Assembly (NCBI RefSeq): GCF_014905175.1
Contig: NC_057791.1
Coordinates: forward strand, 11,412,177 to 11,476,176
Direction of reading: 5' to 3'
DNA length: 64,000 nt
Source: Aphidius gifuensis
Taxonomy: Eukaryota; Arthropoda; Insecta; Hymenoptera; Braconidae
Shown: piece by piece, positions 58,001-61,134 of the stretch
Position numbering within the stretch: position 1 is the first letter of the stretch
Layout: every line of letters starts with the position of its first letter
The notes under the pieces: model-generated
Told to the model about the DNA's origin: nothing
Seen by the model: only the letters and a program-made list of their open reading frames with translations
Databases searched by the model: none
Program-made: the position numbers and the translations under genes

Positions 58001-59729
58001 AATCAAAATCAGGACATGTCCTGCTAAATCAGGACGCATGGTAACCCTAATTTTGAAAGATATTCAATTATTAGAATCAAAATTTTCTATCATTAGCGGT
58101 CATTCTCTTTCTTTTATTCGTCGTTCTGTCTCATGTTTCTTGACTATGGTAGTATGTGTGTGTCTATCCAGATGAACTGCATACACACATACTACCAAGA
58201 ACCTGCCAGTATAGTGAATATATTTTGGAAGGAGGGGCACTGAAAATATTTTTTATAACCATATGTAGATGCGCACCCTCTCGGGTCCAAACTTCGTCCA
58301 CCGATGCGATTTACATTCAACCTTAATAAGGTTATATTTATTTATTTTTTGAACCGTGACAATAGCACAGCTCATACTGAAATCACGGATTCGCGCATGC
58401 CCAGTAGGTCCGTAGGAACAGCGGCCATGTTTACAAGCGAAATGTTGCTTGTCGTGAGTTTGAGCCCTGAACGAACACACCTCATGTAAAAACGCAAAAT
58501 TTTGCGTGTCGTGAGTTCGCACCATGGAAGTGAATAAGAATATTTTGTTCTATCTCTTTTTTTGGTCAAGGGTCGATGTCAGCGCCGCAGCTGGTAGTTT
58601 TTTGAACTGACTTACTCCGAAATTTAGGCTTCAGTGACAGCCTATGCTTTAACACAGTAAAAAAGCAAAGCTTACACTCCTTAGGTGTGTTCGTTCACTA
58701 TTCACACCGAGCGTATGCACGGAGCGTATGCAAGTAGAGTGGGTATACCCACTCTAATGCAAGGAAGCGCTAGAGTTTTGCGGTCATTTGAAGAAACTTT
58801 AGTAACTAAAATTTACTAAAACATTCGTTATTTTCAGTCATTGTGTTTATTTTGTTAATTTAATAATTTTTTCTCAGACGCAAGAACAAATTACCAATTA
58901 ATAATAATGAAAGAGAGCGAAAGAACTGGAAAAAACGAATAGCAATAAATAAATAGTAAATTTTAGTTGCTAAAGTTTCTTCGAATGACCGCAAAACGCT
59001 AGCGCTTCCTTGCATACGCTCCGTGCATACGCTCGGTGTGAAAAGTGCATGGAGTTTAACACTCCATGGAAAAGTGAACGAACACACCTCTTATTCACCT
59101 CCATGGACCATGGTTTGCACTCTAACCCGCACGTTAACCTTTTATTTGGAACGCTCTCCCGGTTTACTAGTCATGCTTCGTTTAAACAAAAAGTCAAATT
59201 ATTCGGAAATTTTTTCAAAAGTCTGATGTAAAAGAAAAAACGTCTTGAAATTTATTTTTTACATGACGCTTTTAAAAATATTTCGAGACATTTTTATAGT
59301 TTCTAGGCATTGCTACGGTTAAGAACTCCACAAGTTATTCTCTATAAGTTATGGAAAAAAACAATTGACTCAGTGAGTTTTAACAGATGCTTCTTGCAAT
59401 AAATGATGCAAACTTAACTCATTCAGAAGTTAATGCATTCCTCTCTAATTTACAATTTATTTTATTTTACTTTTGTCAAACATACCAAAAAGAATATTTC
59501 AATAATTGTTTTGGTATATCAACTTACCGATTATAACGACATCAGCGAATTCAGGAACTGTTTGTTTTGCAGTTCCTCCAGTTTTTTTGATAAATTTTTG
59601 ATCAGCAAAACATTTGCTGGTCGTCCCAGGAACGGTTAACTAAAACAGATAAATAATGTGTACAAATCGAAAAAATCGTGTTGTTGTTTTTGAACAGAAG
59701 AAAACCTTAGTTTTGACTAAACGAAACAT
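6672..59729 (-). CDS. SARDH: Sarcosine dehydrogenase, mitochondrial (5' part; five exons, continues off left edge)
   Basis: Sarcosine dehydrogenase is a mitochondrial matrix flavoprotein that oxidatively demethylates sarcosine to glycine, passing one-carbon units to tetrahydrofolate and electrons to ETF. Five minus-strand exons encode about 312 residues in order: a short basic N-terminus, ADVVII leading into the Rossmann motif GGGSAGCH, then SGTTWHSAG (in this family the His carries covalent FAD), and conserved blocks SPQEAKNVYPLL, DGTVDPTML, AYVVTEAIEGVQ and NIRDHDSSIYL. Splice phases agree at every junction (0, 1, 0, 0). The family is usually about 900 residues, so the rest of the oxidase domain and the aminomethyltransferase-like C-terminus must lie left of the window; I found no further exon between 1 and 6671. 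Intron lengths are 66, 28743, 69 and 23244 nt. The related dimethylglycine dehydrogenase and PDPR share the fold, but the block spacing fits SARDH best. Confidence 0.9.
7342..9203. mobile_element. CCC/GGG-ended word-array element A (word: TATATAACTTTATA)
   Basis: The left end CCCGAGGAACGAAATTTATA and the right end TATAAATTTCGTTCCTCGGG are perfect inverted repeats. A 2-bp TC flanks each end (7340-7341 and 9204-9205). The outer parts are filled with variants of TATATAACTTTATA. The middle (about 8250-8940) holds later material: a segment starting CACGGAAAAAAAATTTC resembling EnSpm-type ends, and a SINE. Neither strand has a convincing gene. Confidence 0.75.
8812..8935 (+). repeat. tRNA-derived SINE
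   Basis: The 5' part looks like a tRNA: an A-box-like TGGCGCATCGG and a B-box GGTTCAAGTCC at the usual spacing. It is followed by a short tRNA-unrelated body and a 20-base A tail (about 8909-8928). Stem pairing is imperfect, so it is a SINE head rather than a working tRNA gene. Confidence 0.65.
9540..9865. repeat. Degenerate tandem repeats (GAGATGGTAAA.../CTCATGTCTCATAT)
   Basis: About three imperfect copies of a roughly 95-bp unit (ACAGAGATGGT...ACATTTTAACGTGAGAATTCCCA) are followed by a run of TCTCATGTC words. A related inverted fragment is at 25740-25890. Confidence 0.5.
10475..11120 (-). pseudogene. Polinton conserved protein of unknown function (broken)
   Basis: The better-preserved stretch (about 11120-10975, minus) reads EQASDFIRRKHELIKYGRVE and then a segment ending in VLGPITERLKKF before a stop. 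This coiled, basic region is typical of a protein encoded next to the PLA2-like gene in insect Polintons. Lower-strand continuation towards 10475 is charged and low in complexity, with shifts between frames. It is transcribed opposite to the capsid-side genes. The function of the family is not known to me. Confidence 0.5.
11781..12350 (+). pseudogene. Polinton phospholipase A2-like protein (frameshifted)
   Basis: The first part contains GVNPLDEHCREHDIIYSENP, a parvovirus-VP1-like PLA2 signature in which the HD pair supplies the catalytic residues and the upstream loop would bind calcium. After a shift near 12000 comes a region with a hydrophobic Gly/Ala stretch (about 12090-12160). Then comes INVVHAAKKLYRENQRHNKK, the usual C-terminal part of this Polinton protein. 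The family is thought to aid membrane passage of the virion. Shifts and stops make it non-functional. The ATG at 11781 is simply the first in frame. Confidence 0.75.
12350..12735 (+). pseudogene. Adenain-like cysteine protease of a Polinton (broken)
   Basis: Recognisable blocks are VNLDDKDSAGTHWAAYKKR (the catalytic His in GTHW), VMYFDSFGDLKPPQELINYL (the Asp position in YFDSFG) and, after a 1-base shift, NTIVCGHLCLKFLAGKRL (the catalytic Cys in CGHLC). These are the His, Asp and Cys of the adenovirus-type maturation protease found in Polintons, which cleaves capsid precursors. The upstream part (around 12350-12480) has stops. It lies directly between the PLA2-like and penton-like remnants, as in intact elements. 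Confidence 0.8.
12753..13440 (+). pseudogene. Penton-like minor capsid protein of a Polinton (broken)
   Basis: The blocks appear in order but in several frames. They start FTLTLSGWSSTLETQYFP, then NYVVGLVELTTFNSIPN and VITIPPGSYEIKDIGSYIQK, then LRSEIKCNR-like, ITTGAYMNQHKVHTIHEF and NFRGKTITIRLHIKS. These are conserved in the single-jelly-roll (penton-type) minor capsid protein of insect Polintons/adintoviruses. The frame changes at about 12830, 13100 and 13270 show decay. In intact elements the protein is about 230 residues. Confidence 0.8.
13440..13680 (+). pseudogene. Small basic Polinton protein (remnant)
   Basis: A lysine-rich stretch with NARPYAKKK is followed in another frame by FLKSLGLNPRQQ. 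In related elements a short basic protein ending in an F-L-x-S-L-G-L motif follows the penton gene. The frame is broken. Confidence 0.5.
13690..14174 (-). pseudogene. Protein-primed family B DNA polymerase fragment of a Polinton
   Basis: On the minus strand, 14174-13989 reads LRFIDLYRFMPSSIDKLLY and later NLLCGKGVFPYGYIDL. After a shift, about 13940-13700 carries SDISDGDYEHAKGIWEKL and then TDLLLLADIFENYCL with a following Y-S-L-D-A-L-H-Y-F block. These are consecutive conserved blocks of the Polinton PolB region between the exonuclease and polymerase palm motifs. Only about 160 residues' worth remains, and the polymerase catalytic DTD motif is absent. The strand is opposite to the capsid genes, as usual in Polintons. 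Confidence 0.85.
14349..15010 (-). pseudogene. DUF4780-like retroelement protein fragment (frameshifted)
   Basis: The minus-strand frame from about 14670 reads GCYLYQGRIQVACADTELEK, WLEKEGAKL and DLPRLARAI, ending with a MTRIARQNLKLDTS motif. The pattern of a WL-containing segment followed by RxNxxLDTS matches the DUF4780 domain seen in repeat-associated insect proteins. Just upstream, in a different frame, is NVPKLVIIHEDQSDI, and further up a Ser/Thr/Lys-rich tail. The GC content here (14.4-15.0 kb) is clearly higher than that of the surroundings, suggesting a more recent insertion. No reverse transcriptase is next to it, so the parent element type is uncertain. Confidence 0.5.
15647..15957. 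mobile_element. Inverted-repeat MITE (CACTAAAATATAATAAAACTGG)
   Basis: Left CACTAAAATATAATAAAACT, then GGAAGCCGAACTC, pairs with right GAGTTCAGCTGCC and AGTTTTATTATATTTCAGTG. A single related end is present near 55960-56000. It is non-coding. Confidence 0.6.
16780..17040 (+). other. Cys-rich fragment, unassigned
   Basis: Short broken frames contain CEFGAVNCSGHNGKSLCYAC and KTICHKCEETSH. The paired cysteines suggest a decayed zinc-knuckle protein, perhaps transposon-derived, but there is not enough to name a family. Confidence 0.2.
17074..17294 (+). repeat. Left LTR, 221 bp
   Basis: It starts TGGTGTATC and ends CGTTACA, and is nearly identical to the right copy once the MITE in the latter is removed. 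Confidence 0.65.
18105..18280. repeat. Tandem repeat inside the LTR element, about 62-bp unit
   Basis: Between two and three copies of a unit containing CCAAGACGATAATGTCTAGT and AGTGATCCAAGTCAAGAGAG. Variants of the same phrases occur elsewhere in the element, suggesting growth by local duplication. Confidence 0.65.
19537..19787. mobile_element. TA-flanked MITE (GGTGCTTTCTTTTGTGT)
   Basis: Inverted repeats GGTGCTTTCTTTTGTGTATT / the complementary right end, with TA on both sides, consistent with Tc1/mariner-type insertion. Related copies are at 55061-55278 (truncated) and 62812-62847 (right end only). Confidence 0.7.
19930..20354 (+). repeat. Right LTR, split by a PIF/Harbinger-like MITE
   Basis: It matches the left LTR on both sides of the 203-bp insertion at 20060-20262. 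Confidence 0.65.
20060..20262. mobile_element. PIF/Harbinger-like MITE with 3-bp TAA target duplication
   Basis: Termini GGGCCGGTTTTTTCGTCC and its complement GGAC...AAAACCGGCCC, flanked by TAA on each side. Comparison with the intact left LTR (ATTAACAACG) shows the empty site directly, confirming the 3-bp duplication. The interior pairs around GTTAACTAAGG words. Confidence 0.8.
21365..21830 (+). pseudogene. Second Polinton PolB fragment
   Basis: Blocks in changing frames: CHICEEKF, then HYRGAAHLDCNVNY, IPVVFHNLPGCY, and after shifts RILPIEEEEYILFTKGVKY. The Cys-pair followed by H-x-R-G-A-A-H-x-x-C-N and P-V-x-F-H-N-L is the conserved exonuclease-region signature of protein-primed PolB in Polintons. 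It is on the opposite strand from the copy near 14 kb and 7 kb away, so it is probably from a separate element. It abuts the large palindrome that starts at 21819. Confidence 0.75.
21819..25387. mobile_element. 3.6-kb palindromic (fold-back) element with nested inverted repeats
   Basis: The outer ends GATTCTCAAATGC...CGTGATAACTCACTCGTGA and the complement at 25340-25387 pair. Inside, 21893 to about 22500 (CGTGAACCTGGCACCCCACT onward, including repeated AATTTGTAGT words) is a near-perfect inverted copy of about 24460-25060. Between them lies a 155-bp tandem array. A third pair near 25066-25345 (GTTCGCTGGCAAGCAA / TTGCTCGCCAGCGAAC) flanks the right side. No protein-coding gene is evident; the short open frames mirror each other and reflect the palindrome. 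Confidence 0.8.
22400..23890. repeat. 155-bp tandem array, nine direct units
   Basis: The motif CCTAGCTAATTTGTAGTG recurs at 22546, 22701, 22856, 23011, 23166, 23321, 23476, 23631 and 23786, every 155 bases exactly. Each unit holds ATTTGTCCGG, a CGTAACTTT block and ATTTATTGACCAAA. About four reverse-orientation units follow to about 24440. Confidence 0.92.
25390..25690 (-). mobile_element. Minus-strand fragment of the LTR-element family
   Basis: Reverse-complement similarity to 4640-5120 and 19300-19860 (TTGTCTGGCTC, AATACTAATGATCACG, CGTGTTGCGGG blocks). It is diverged and partial. Confidence 0.55.
26025..26472. mobile_element. Partial EnSpm-like MITE (CACGGAGAG end)
   Basis: It starts CACGGAGAGAAAAAAATATT and is closely related to the left part of the adjacent element. 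It ends in a tRNA-like SINE end (GACCGGGGATCGAACCG, about 26410-26445). Confidence 0.5.
26475..28322. mobile_element. EnSpm/CACTA-like non-autonomous element
   Basis: The left end CACGGAGAGAAAAAAATATT and the right end AATATTTTTTTCTCTCCGTG are inverted repeats, with CA on each flank (26473-26474, 28323-28324), a 2-bp target duplication. It is 1.85 kb, AT-rich and without a transposase. It contains a minus-strand SINE. Confidence 0.7.
26720..26835 (-). repeat. tRNA-derived SINE (minus strand)
   Basis: On the minus strand there is an A-box-like TAGCTAAGCGATCTAAAGCG and a B-box GGTTCAATCCC followed by an A tail (the T run at 26720-26748). It is a degenerate tRNA head. Confidence 0.6.
28560..29987. 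mobile_element. 1.4-kb fold-back element (AATTTGTACC words)
   Basis: Left TTTGGGTGCGTGAACCTG and right CAGGTTCACGCACCCGATAAA pair, as do long stretches between them. The interior consists of inverted units around AATTTGTACC and GCATGGCGCC. The GCGTGAACCTG terminal motif is shared with the 3.6-kb palindrome at 21819-25387. Confidence 0.75.
30249..30461 (-). CDS. SARDH: SARDH exon 4
   Basis: Exactly 71 codons in phase 0, from acceptor GAATTTAG to donor AGG|GTAAAT. It encodes TRMEEYKRL, GVEAHVLSPQEAKNVYPLL and YSPQDGTVDPTMLVDAL, the segment following the FAD-attachment region in sarcosine dehydrogenases. It is separated from exon 3 by a 69-nt intron, in strong contrast to the neighbouring giant introns. 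Confidence 0.93.
30531..30784 (-). CDS. SARDH: SARDH exon 3 (FAD-binding Rossmann motif and covalent-FAD histidine)
   Basis: The acceptor is AAATTAAAG and the donor AAG|GTTCTT. The exon completes GGGSAGCH (FAD ADP-binding loop), then carries LTKRGCKAILLEKSKLTSGT and TTWHSAGMFWRLRP. The His of TTWHSAG aligns with the covalent FAD attachment site known in the DMGDH/SARDH family. It ends NGGLFIAHNK in phase 0. The reading frame is intact throughout its 254 nt. Confidence 0.93.
31080..31380. repeat. Tandem hairpins of the TAGCTAAGGAA type
   Basis: Inverted units AGCTATGGGAAAAATGTCTAAG...CTTAGTTAATATTTTCCTATAGCT recur twice, like the interior of the hAT-like MITE family but diverged. Confidence 0.5.
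31752..32052. mobile_element. TA-flanked MITE (GGGGCAAAATGGAACAC)
   Basis: Left GGAGAAAGTGGGGCAAAATG and right complementary GCCCCGCTTTTCTCTC, with TA flanks. It is the same family as 35298-36401. Confidence 0.65.
32054..32140. repeat. Single end of the GGCCTGACCC fold-back family
   Basis: ATATATGGGGCATTCTTAAT followed by a CTGCCTGACCCC block; compare 2895-2990 and 32424. Confidence 0.4.
32424..33418. mobile_element. 1-kb fold-back element with roughly 450-bp arms
   Basis: ATATATGTGGCGTTCTTAGC on the left pairs with GCTAAAAACGCCACATATAT on the right. The arms stay complementary through the GCCTGACCCTCTGCG, GCCCACT and CCCATTGAGTGCCCAC blocks to a short centre near 32900. Mirror-image open frames arise from the arms and are not genes. 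Confidence 0.8.
35298..36401. mobile_element. TA-flanked element of the GGGGCAAAATG family
   Basis: GGGGAAAGCGGGGCAAAATG on the left and the complementary CATTTTGCCCCGCTTTCCCC-type end on the right, with TA at 35296-35297 and 36402-36403. The interior (35560-36110) resembles the interior of the TTAA-flanked element at 50304-51096 (GAGAGGTTATACATGG..., TAAAGCATAGG, CACGCCCCAAAAATTTTG), so it may itself be composite. Confidence 0.65.
37196..37590. repeat. Word array AGTAAAAAATCTAGCTAAG
   Basis: Many imperfect copies of AGCTAAGTAAAAAATCTAG-type words run in one direction. They are related to the hairpin words TAGCTAAGGAA seen elsewhere, but here mostly without the inverted partner. Confidence 0.55.
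38308..38808 (+). pseudogene. PIP4P: PIP4P/TMEM55 (phosphatidylinositol-4,5-bisphosphate 4-phosphatase) fragment with introns
   Basis: PIP4P proteins are endosomal/lysosomal membrane phosphatases with paired-cysteine motifs and two C-terminal membrane segments. Part one (38308-38461) encodes SSQKIACPRPNCKRIINLAS, then a shifted CAHCNDTFL-type end before donor GTAAAT. Part two (38544-38679) encodes FNNALARCQDCRKVSSVGPD and GRGIMFIIIG, a 1-base shift, then ALIIGAA before GTAATAAG. Part three (38754-38808) encodes YNIASQNGSIHVAYIG before GTAAGC. The catalytic C-x5-R-type region of the family (RCQDCRKVSS) is visible. Frameshifts, an internal duplication and missing 5' and 3' ends show it is a decayed copy. 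The retained introns mean it did not arise from mRNA. Confidence 0.85.
38883..38917. repeat. GC-rich hairpin ACGTAGGT...ACCTACGT
   Basis: ACGTAGGTAGGACGC-TTC-GCGTCACCTACGT folds into a near-perfect stem with a TTC loop. It stands out from AT-rich surroundings directly after the last PIP4P splice donor region. It may be the end of a mobile element; no partner was found. Confidence 0.45.
39930..40320 (+). pseudogene. SDHB: Succinate dehydrogenase iron-sulfur subunit (SDHB) fragment
   Basis: SDHB is the iron-sulfur subunit of mitochondrial complex II. The plus strand reads PHAYVIRDSVPGISNFLEQY, KKIESYL, then after stops SEKYLGLAVLLQAN, EDVQHHERLNKLRDYL and RCHTI. These are the middle-to-C-terminal blocks of SDHB in the right order. 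The region that should hold the [4Fe-4S]/[3Fe-4S] cysteines (family motif L-C-A-C-C-S-T-S-C-P) has lost nearly all of them here, and several stops are present, so it cannot be functional. It is on the same strand as the PIP4P fragment, 1.1 kb upstream. Confidence 0.8.
41753..41960. mobile_element. Truncated word-array element C (word: ACTCCGGCAT)
   Basis: The left end CCCTGGTAGAAATATTTCTC is followed by variants of GGAGAAATTACTCCGGCATG. The expected right end ACCAGGG is missing, so the element is truncated. Confidence 0.55.
42255..42315. repeat. Perfect hairpin of AAGACTTTCTAGTCTT words
   Basis: AAGAAGACTAGAAAGACTTT and its complement alternate to form a stem of about 26 bp. It lies in the presumed 5' flank of the captured PP2A gene. 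Confidence 0.6.
42617..45192 (+). pseudogene. PPP2R1A: Captured PP2A 65-kDa scaffold subunit (PR65/A) fragment, introns retained
   Basis: The A subunit is the HEAT-repeat scaffold of protein phosphatase 2A. The copy starts at an ATG (42617, MAAADSSTNDSLYPIAVLID). Exon 1 ends at 42700 before GTAAGT; exon 2 (42941-43132) reads RINSIEKLSTIALALGAERT and TFTPLVGGLDHVYCLL; exon 3 (43484-43678) reads PPLEALAAVEETVVRDKAVE and RNIASQHSPAYLEDHFVPLV, then a shifted ASGD*FTSRTSACGL. It resumes after the nested element D as CYPH before donor GTAAGT at 45193. So three N-terminal HEAT-repeat exons plus the 5' flank are present. Internal stops (TAG in exon 1, TAA in exons 2 and 3) and a shift make it a pseudogene. 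Retained introns show DNA-level capture. Confidence 0.9.
43679..45182. mobile_element. CCC/GGG-ended word-array element D (word: CATATTATGACATATTCTGA)
   Basis: The left end CCCTGGTGAAAATAATATGG (then CGGATTATGTC) is mirrored by the right end CCGCCAAATTATTTTCACCAGGG. There is a 2-bp TT duplication (43677-43678, 45183-45184). The interior is almost wholly variants of TATGACATATTCTGACATA and TTTGTCGGAATATG. The 120-residue open frame at 44702-45064 is a by-product of the repeat. The element is inserted within PP2A exon 3; removing it restores the order TGT|TAT CCA. Confidence 0.9.
45801..46423. mobile_element. hAT-like fold-back MITE with 8-bp ATGTACAT duplication
   Basis: Ends TAGGGTGTTTTTTTTTTTCG and its complement, with arms of about 300 bp pairing across (CTTCACCCATCTT..., ATGCCCAGAAAAAATTTGAA). 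Identical 8-bp ATGTACAT copies flank it (45793-45800, 46424-46431). It interrupts the RBR pseudogene between TCT and the next codon, and its removal restores the frame through a C-T-S-C motif. Confidence 0.85.
46964..48602 (-). pseudogene. Transposase of the EnSpm-like element (C-terminal two thirds, frameshifted)
   Basis: Reading down the minus strand from 48602: YYEEFEVCNPLSPKAGIHKI, a F-Y-F-S-I-L-N-L-P block, several shifts, then FVATYSCRICKITIKEARKS. Next are SSIVDIFHDFLEGICHRDIK (an acidic D...H-D motif typical of this transposase group) and, after a 1-base shift near 47800, NLVGQRGAQMFCLITYSPLF. Further on come MKDHLITHFPMIISKMGPPR and IHWTMKYESKNGF. These are conserved blocks of a transposase widespread in arthropods; the W/YE portion likely includes the last catalytic acidic residue. 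Two long open pieces remain (132 and 264 residues), suggesting moderate age. The superfamily name rests on the termini and 2-bp duplication. Confidence 0.75.
48603..50148. mobile_element. CCC/GGG-ended word-array element E (word: TGTCGGAATTGTG)
   Basis: Left CCCTAGCGAAAATGCCGA and right TCGCCATTTTCGCTAGGG are inverted repeats, with TT on each side. The two halves are near-perfect inverted copies. Both are dominated by GTGTCGGAATTGTGTCGGA words and by blocks around TTAATAATTTTAGGCATATT. Mirror-image 60-residue frames on both strands are artefacts of this symmetry. It is inserted in the EnSpm-like transposase. Confidence 0.9.
50304..51096. mobile_element. piggyBac-like MITE (TTAA flanks)
   Basis: TTAA at 50300-50303 and 51097-51100 surrounds GGTATAACTTGCCAAAAT / ATTTTGGCAAGTTATACC inverted repeats. 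The interior shares phrases with 35560-36110 (GAGAGGTTAAACATGGGCTC, AAAGCATAGG, ACACGCCCCCAAAA). It is nested in the EnSpm-like element. Confidence 0.75.
51250..51890 (-). pseudogene. N-terminal exons of the EnSpm-like element's transposase (decayed)
   Basis: On the minus strand an ATG near 51887 starts MNGLEEFPDQCQF, then after a shift NEKKWVQLSEHFTYADIIHK before a possible donor. Further down are LPEEQYIEITDLNDVLIDSD and VANVTQTHGLKHAD-type pieces separated by short introns or shifts. Their position and strand, between the right terminus and the main transposase body, make them its 5' exons. They have no independent family match. Confidence 0.5.
52856..53990. repeat. CACGTG-word array, probable low-complexity element
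   Basis: More than a dozen copies of TTCACGTGA or GATCACGTGAAAATAAA and the variant TCACGTGATCGTCAAGT occur in both orientations. Possible weak ends are GGACCGCGAGACCATTCC (left) and GGGATGGCCATATGGTCC (right). A tRNA-like minus-strand SINE fragment lies at about 53335-53395 (B-box-like GTTCAGACCCC). The boundaries are not established. Confidence 0.5.
55061..55278. mobile_element. Truncated TA-flanked MITE (GGTGCTTTCTTTTGTGT family)
   Basis: It is an inverted-orientation relative of 19537-19787, starting after TA at 55059-55060. It lacks its far end, stopping in TATGATCATGCGCATTA where the copy at 19.5 kb continues. Confidence 0.7.
55279..55737. mobile_element. Truncated word-array element F (word: TTTGACAAATTTTGTCAAA)
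   Basis: The right end AAATTATTGTCACCAGGG matches the terminus of element D. The interior is repeats of AAAATTTGACAAATTTTGTC. The left CCCTGGTG end is missing, and the sequence joins directly to the truncated MITE at 55278. The 85-residue frame here is repeat-derived. Confidence 0.75.
55850..56025. repeat. Fragment of the MITE family seen at 15647-15957
   Basis: ATATAATAAAACTGGAAGCC, followed by GAAC and a CGCCGAGAG block, matches the left arm of that element. A GGCACCACTCTGCTTATAC phrase next to it also occurs at about 33750. Confidence 0.5.
56377..56823. mobile_element. Probable solo LTR, 447 bp, with CAGT target duplication
   Basis: It begins TGTAAGGTGTAG and ends GACACGCTACA, bounded by CAGT on each side (56373-56376, 56824-56827). 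The TG/CA ends and 4-bp duplication fit a Ty3/gypsy-type LTR. Internal retroviral sequence is absent, implying recombination between two LTRs. The orientation is uncertain. Confidence 0.6.
56850..57745. repeat. Hairpin array (AAAGCTATAGGAAAAATGGCTAAGG) with nested element G
   Basis: Three or four inverted units of AGCTAT(A)GGAAAAATGGCTAAG and AATTAATTGG...TTAGCCATTT repeat, separated by TTTATTTAAACAA spacers. It is similar to 31080-31380. One spacer is interrupted by the element at 57154-57482. Confidence 0.6.
57154..57482. mobile_element. CCC/GGG-ended word-array element G (word: TCCGGAGAAAATCCGGA)
   Basis: Left CCCTGGTGGAAAAAATCTCT and right AAATTATTTCTACCAGGG, with AA on both flanks. The paralogous spacer at 57060-57080 (AAACAAATTGAAAGC) shows the empty site, confirming the 2-bp duplication. 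The interior consists of TCCGGA words in both orientations. Confidence 0.85.
58225..58490. repeat. Repetitive block with TTGTCGTGAGTTTGAGC / TCGTGAGTTCGCACC phrases
   Basis: Internal partial repeats (GTCGTGAGTT, AACGAACACACCTCATG) link it to the neighbouring MITE at 58684-59088. The open frames on both strands are short and overlapping; no gene is recognised. Confidence 0.35.
58684..59088. mobile_element. Inverted-repeat MITE (GGTGTGTTCGTTCAC)
   Basis: Left GGTGTGTTCGTTCACTATTC and right AAAGTGAACGAACACACC pair, as do CACACCGAGCGTATGCACGG and its complement further in. The left flank is TA. It is non-coding. Confidence 0.65.
59528..59639 (-). CDS. SARDH: SARDH exon 2 (lead-in to FAD-binding domain)
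   Basis: The exon starts after TGTTTTAG and ends with a good donor, G|GTAAGTT. It encodes 37 codons plus one base and finishes with PEFADVVII and the first base of a glycine codon. Exon 3 begins with GA, completing the glycine and the GGGSAGCH dinucleotide-binding motif. The phase-1 match across 28.7 kb is the main evidence linking these exons. Confidence 0.85.
59706..59729 (-). CDS. SARDH: SARDH exon 1 (start codon, putative mitochondrial presequence)
   Basis: The minus-strand ATG at 59729-59727 opens MFRLVKTK, a short basic, serine-poor start compatible with a mitochondrial presequence. The same frame continues to a stop just before exon 2, so an intron is needed. I placed the donor after AAG at 59706, giving a 66-nt intron ending in TGTTTTAG. 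The donor GTTTTC is weak, so the exact exon end, and even this ATG, is inferred; an upstream start joined by another intron is possible. Confidence 0.45.
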
Positions 59730-60425
59730 GTTGCTTTTCACGCTGGTGGTCGTCCAATGTATATAATATAATGTAACAGAACATCAACAATTCTCAAATT
59801 GGTGTCTGCATAATCTTTGAGTTCGATTAAAGTTTCAACCAATCATCAACTTATTCATTTTTTTCTACATAGTTTTTTAACGATAAATCAGTGAACGGGA
59901 TGAATAAAAAAATAATTATCGGTGGTCATTACAGGGAGAGATACTATAATCATAATGAAAAATTATGAGATTAATTTGAAGTAATCGAACGGTACGCAAT
60001 AATCGATCTTTGTGGCTTTCAATGATTCATTGCAGCGGTTACTTTGTAATAATATTCAAGCGTAATACAGTGATATTTTTATATTTATATTCATTTTCAT
60101 ATTTTTGATATAATATGATTTTATATCAAAATGTGTATATCACTTGTTGCTCAACAGGTCATAAAAGTTATTTACGGTCATTAGGTCTACAAGAAGGGTA
60201 ATCTCTCAAATTTTACTGAAGCTCACAGAATGGAACAAGTCAGTACACATTATCGCCAGCGACGACACTAGTGGCAATAAGATCCGAAGTCACATGGGTT
60301 TTTTTTTACTTTTTTTTTGTGTGGTTCAGTTAGAGTATTCTTTTGTGTAAAAAAATAATACAACTAAATAATACAATAACATTTAATTTTTTTATATTCA
60401 TTAGTGAATACATATAAATTATACC
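59730..60425. promoter_or_regulatory. Presumed SARDH 5' flank
   Basis: This is the sequence immediately upstream of the SARDH start on the minus strand. A TATA-like stretch (minus strand TTATATTATATACATTGG) lies about 30-50 nt before the ATG. No other element was recognised and the transcription start is not determined, so this is a positional inference only. Confidence 0.25.
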
Positions 60426-60428
60426 AGG

Positions 60429-60721
60429 GGTGCTATTCTTGGTCCCGTATTGCGGGAGTTATTGCGGGTCCCGCAATAACGATTCGCCGACAAGAAATGT
60501 TAGTCGCGATAGAAAAACACAGAAAAACATGAAGACGCTTGTTATTGCTTTCATGTAAATTCTACCTTATTTTTGCATTTGCATACGACTATGGCAGCTT
60601 CCCATGAGAGCAACTACAAAGGCCTTTATATTTTTCTATCGCGACAAACATTTCTTGTCGGCGAATCGTTATTGCGTGACCCGCAATAACTCCCGCAATA
60701 CAGGACAAAGAATAGCACTCC
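60429..60721. mobile_element. Inverted-repeat MITE (TGCTATTCTT...CCGTATTGCGGGAG)
   Basis: GGGTGCTATTCTTGGTCCCG pairs with CAGGACAAAGAATAGCACTCC. Further in, CCGCAATAACGATTCGCCGA, ACAAGAAATGTT and CGCGATAGAAAAA pair with the right arm. Confidence 0.7.
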
Positions 60722-61134
60722 AGTAAGCAAATTTTTAATTTATTTGTATTGAATAAAAATAAATATTTAACTTCATTTATGTTTTTAAAATCAGGATATA
60801 AATAGTTATCATGTATCTGAACAAACTCCAATATAAGTCGAGAACTAAAATTATCATATATTTTAACTCGTAATATATTATCAATTAAAATTGATAAAAA
60901 AGTTACTGTTTTCTTATCGGCTCATACCAAATGATTACAGGGTATATTTTTCCATTATCAAAGTGAAGCTTGGCATAACCATTGAAACACTGTTGACTAT
61001 AAAAGTGTTGATTATTTTTTATTTTTGAGTCAGGAATCTCATCAAAAAGAGCACAAATCTAATTGAAGTTATTGAAAATTGAGAAATTATAAAACATGAC
61101 TAACATTAATATTATAATAATATTGCGTTATGAA

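Larger units (their letters stand above)
30785..59527 (-). other. SARDH intron 2 (28.7 kb, repeat- and pseudogene-filled)
   Basis: The intron runs between exon 2 (donor GTAAGTT) and exon 3 (acceptor AAATTAAAG), both with phase 1. Its contents are listed separately. Nothing could be assigned in 30785-31080, 33420-35290, 36404-37190, 37600-38300, 38920-39930, 54000-55050, 57745-58225 and 59095-59527. Confidence 0.85.
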
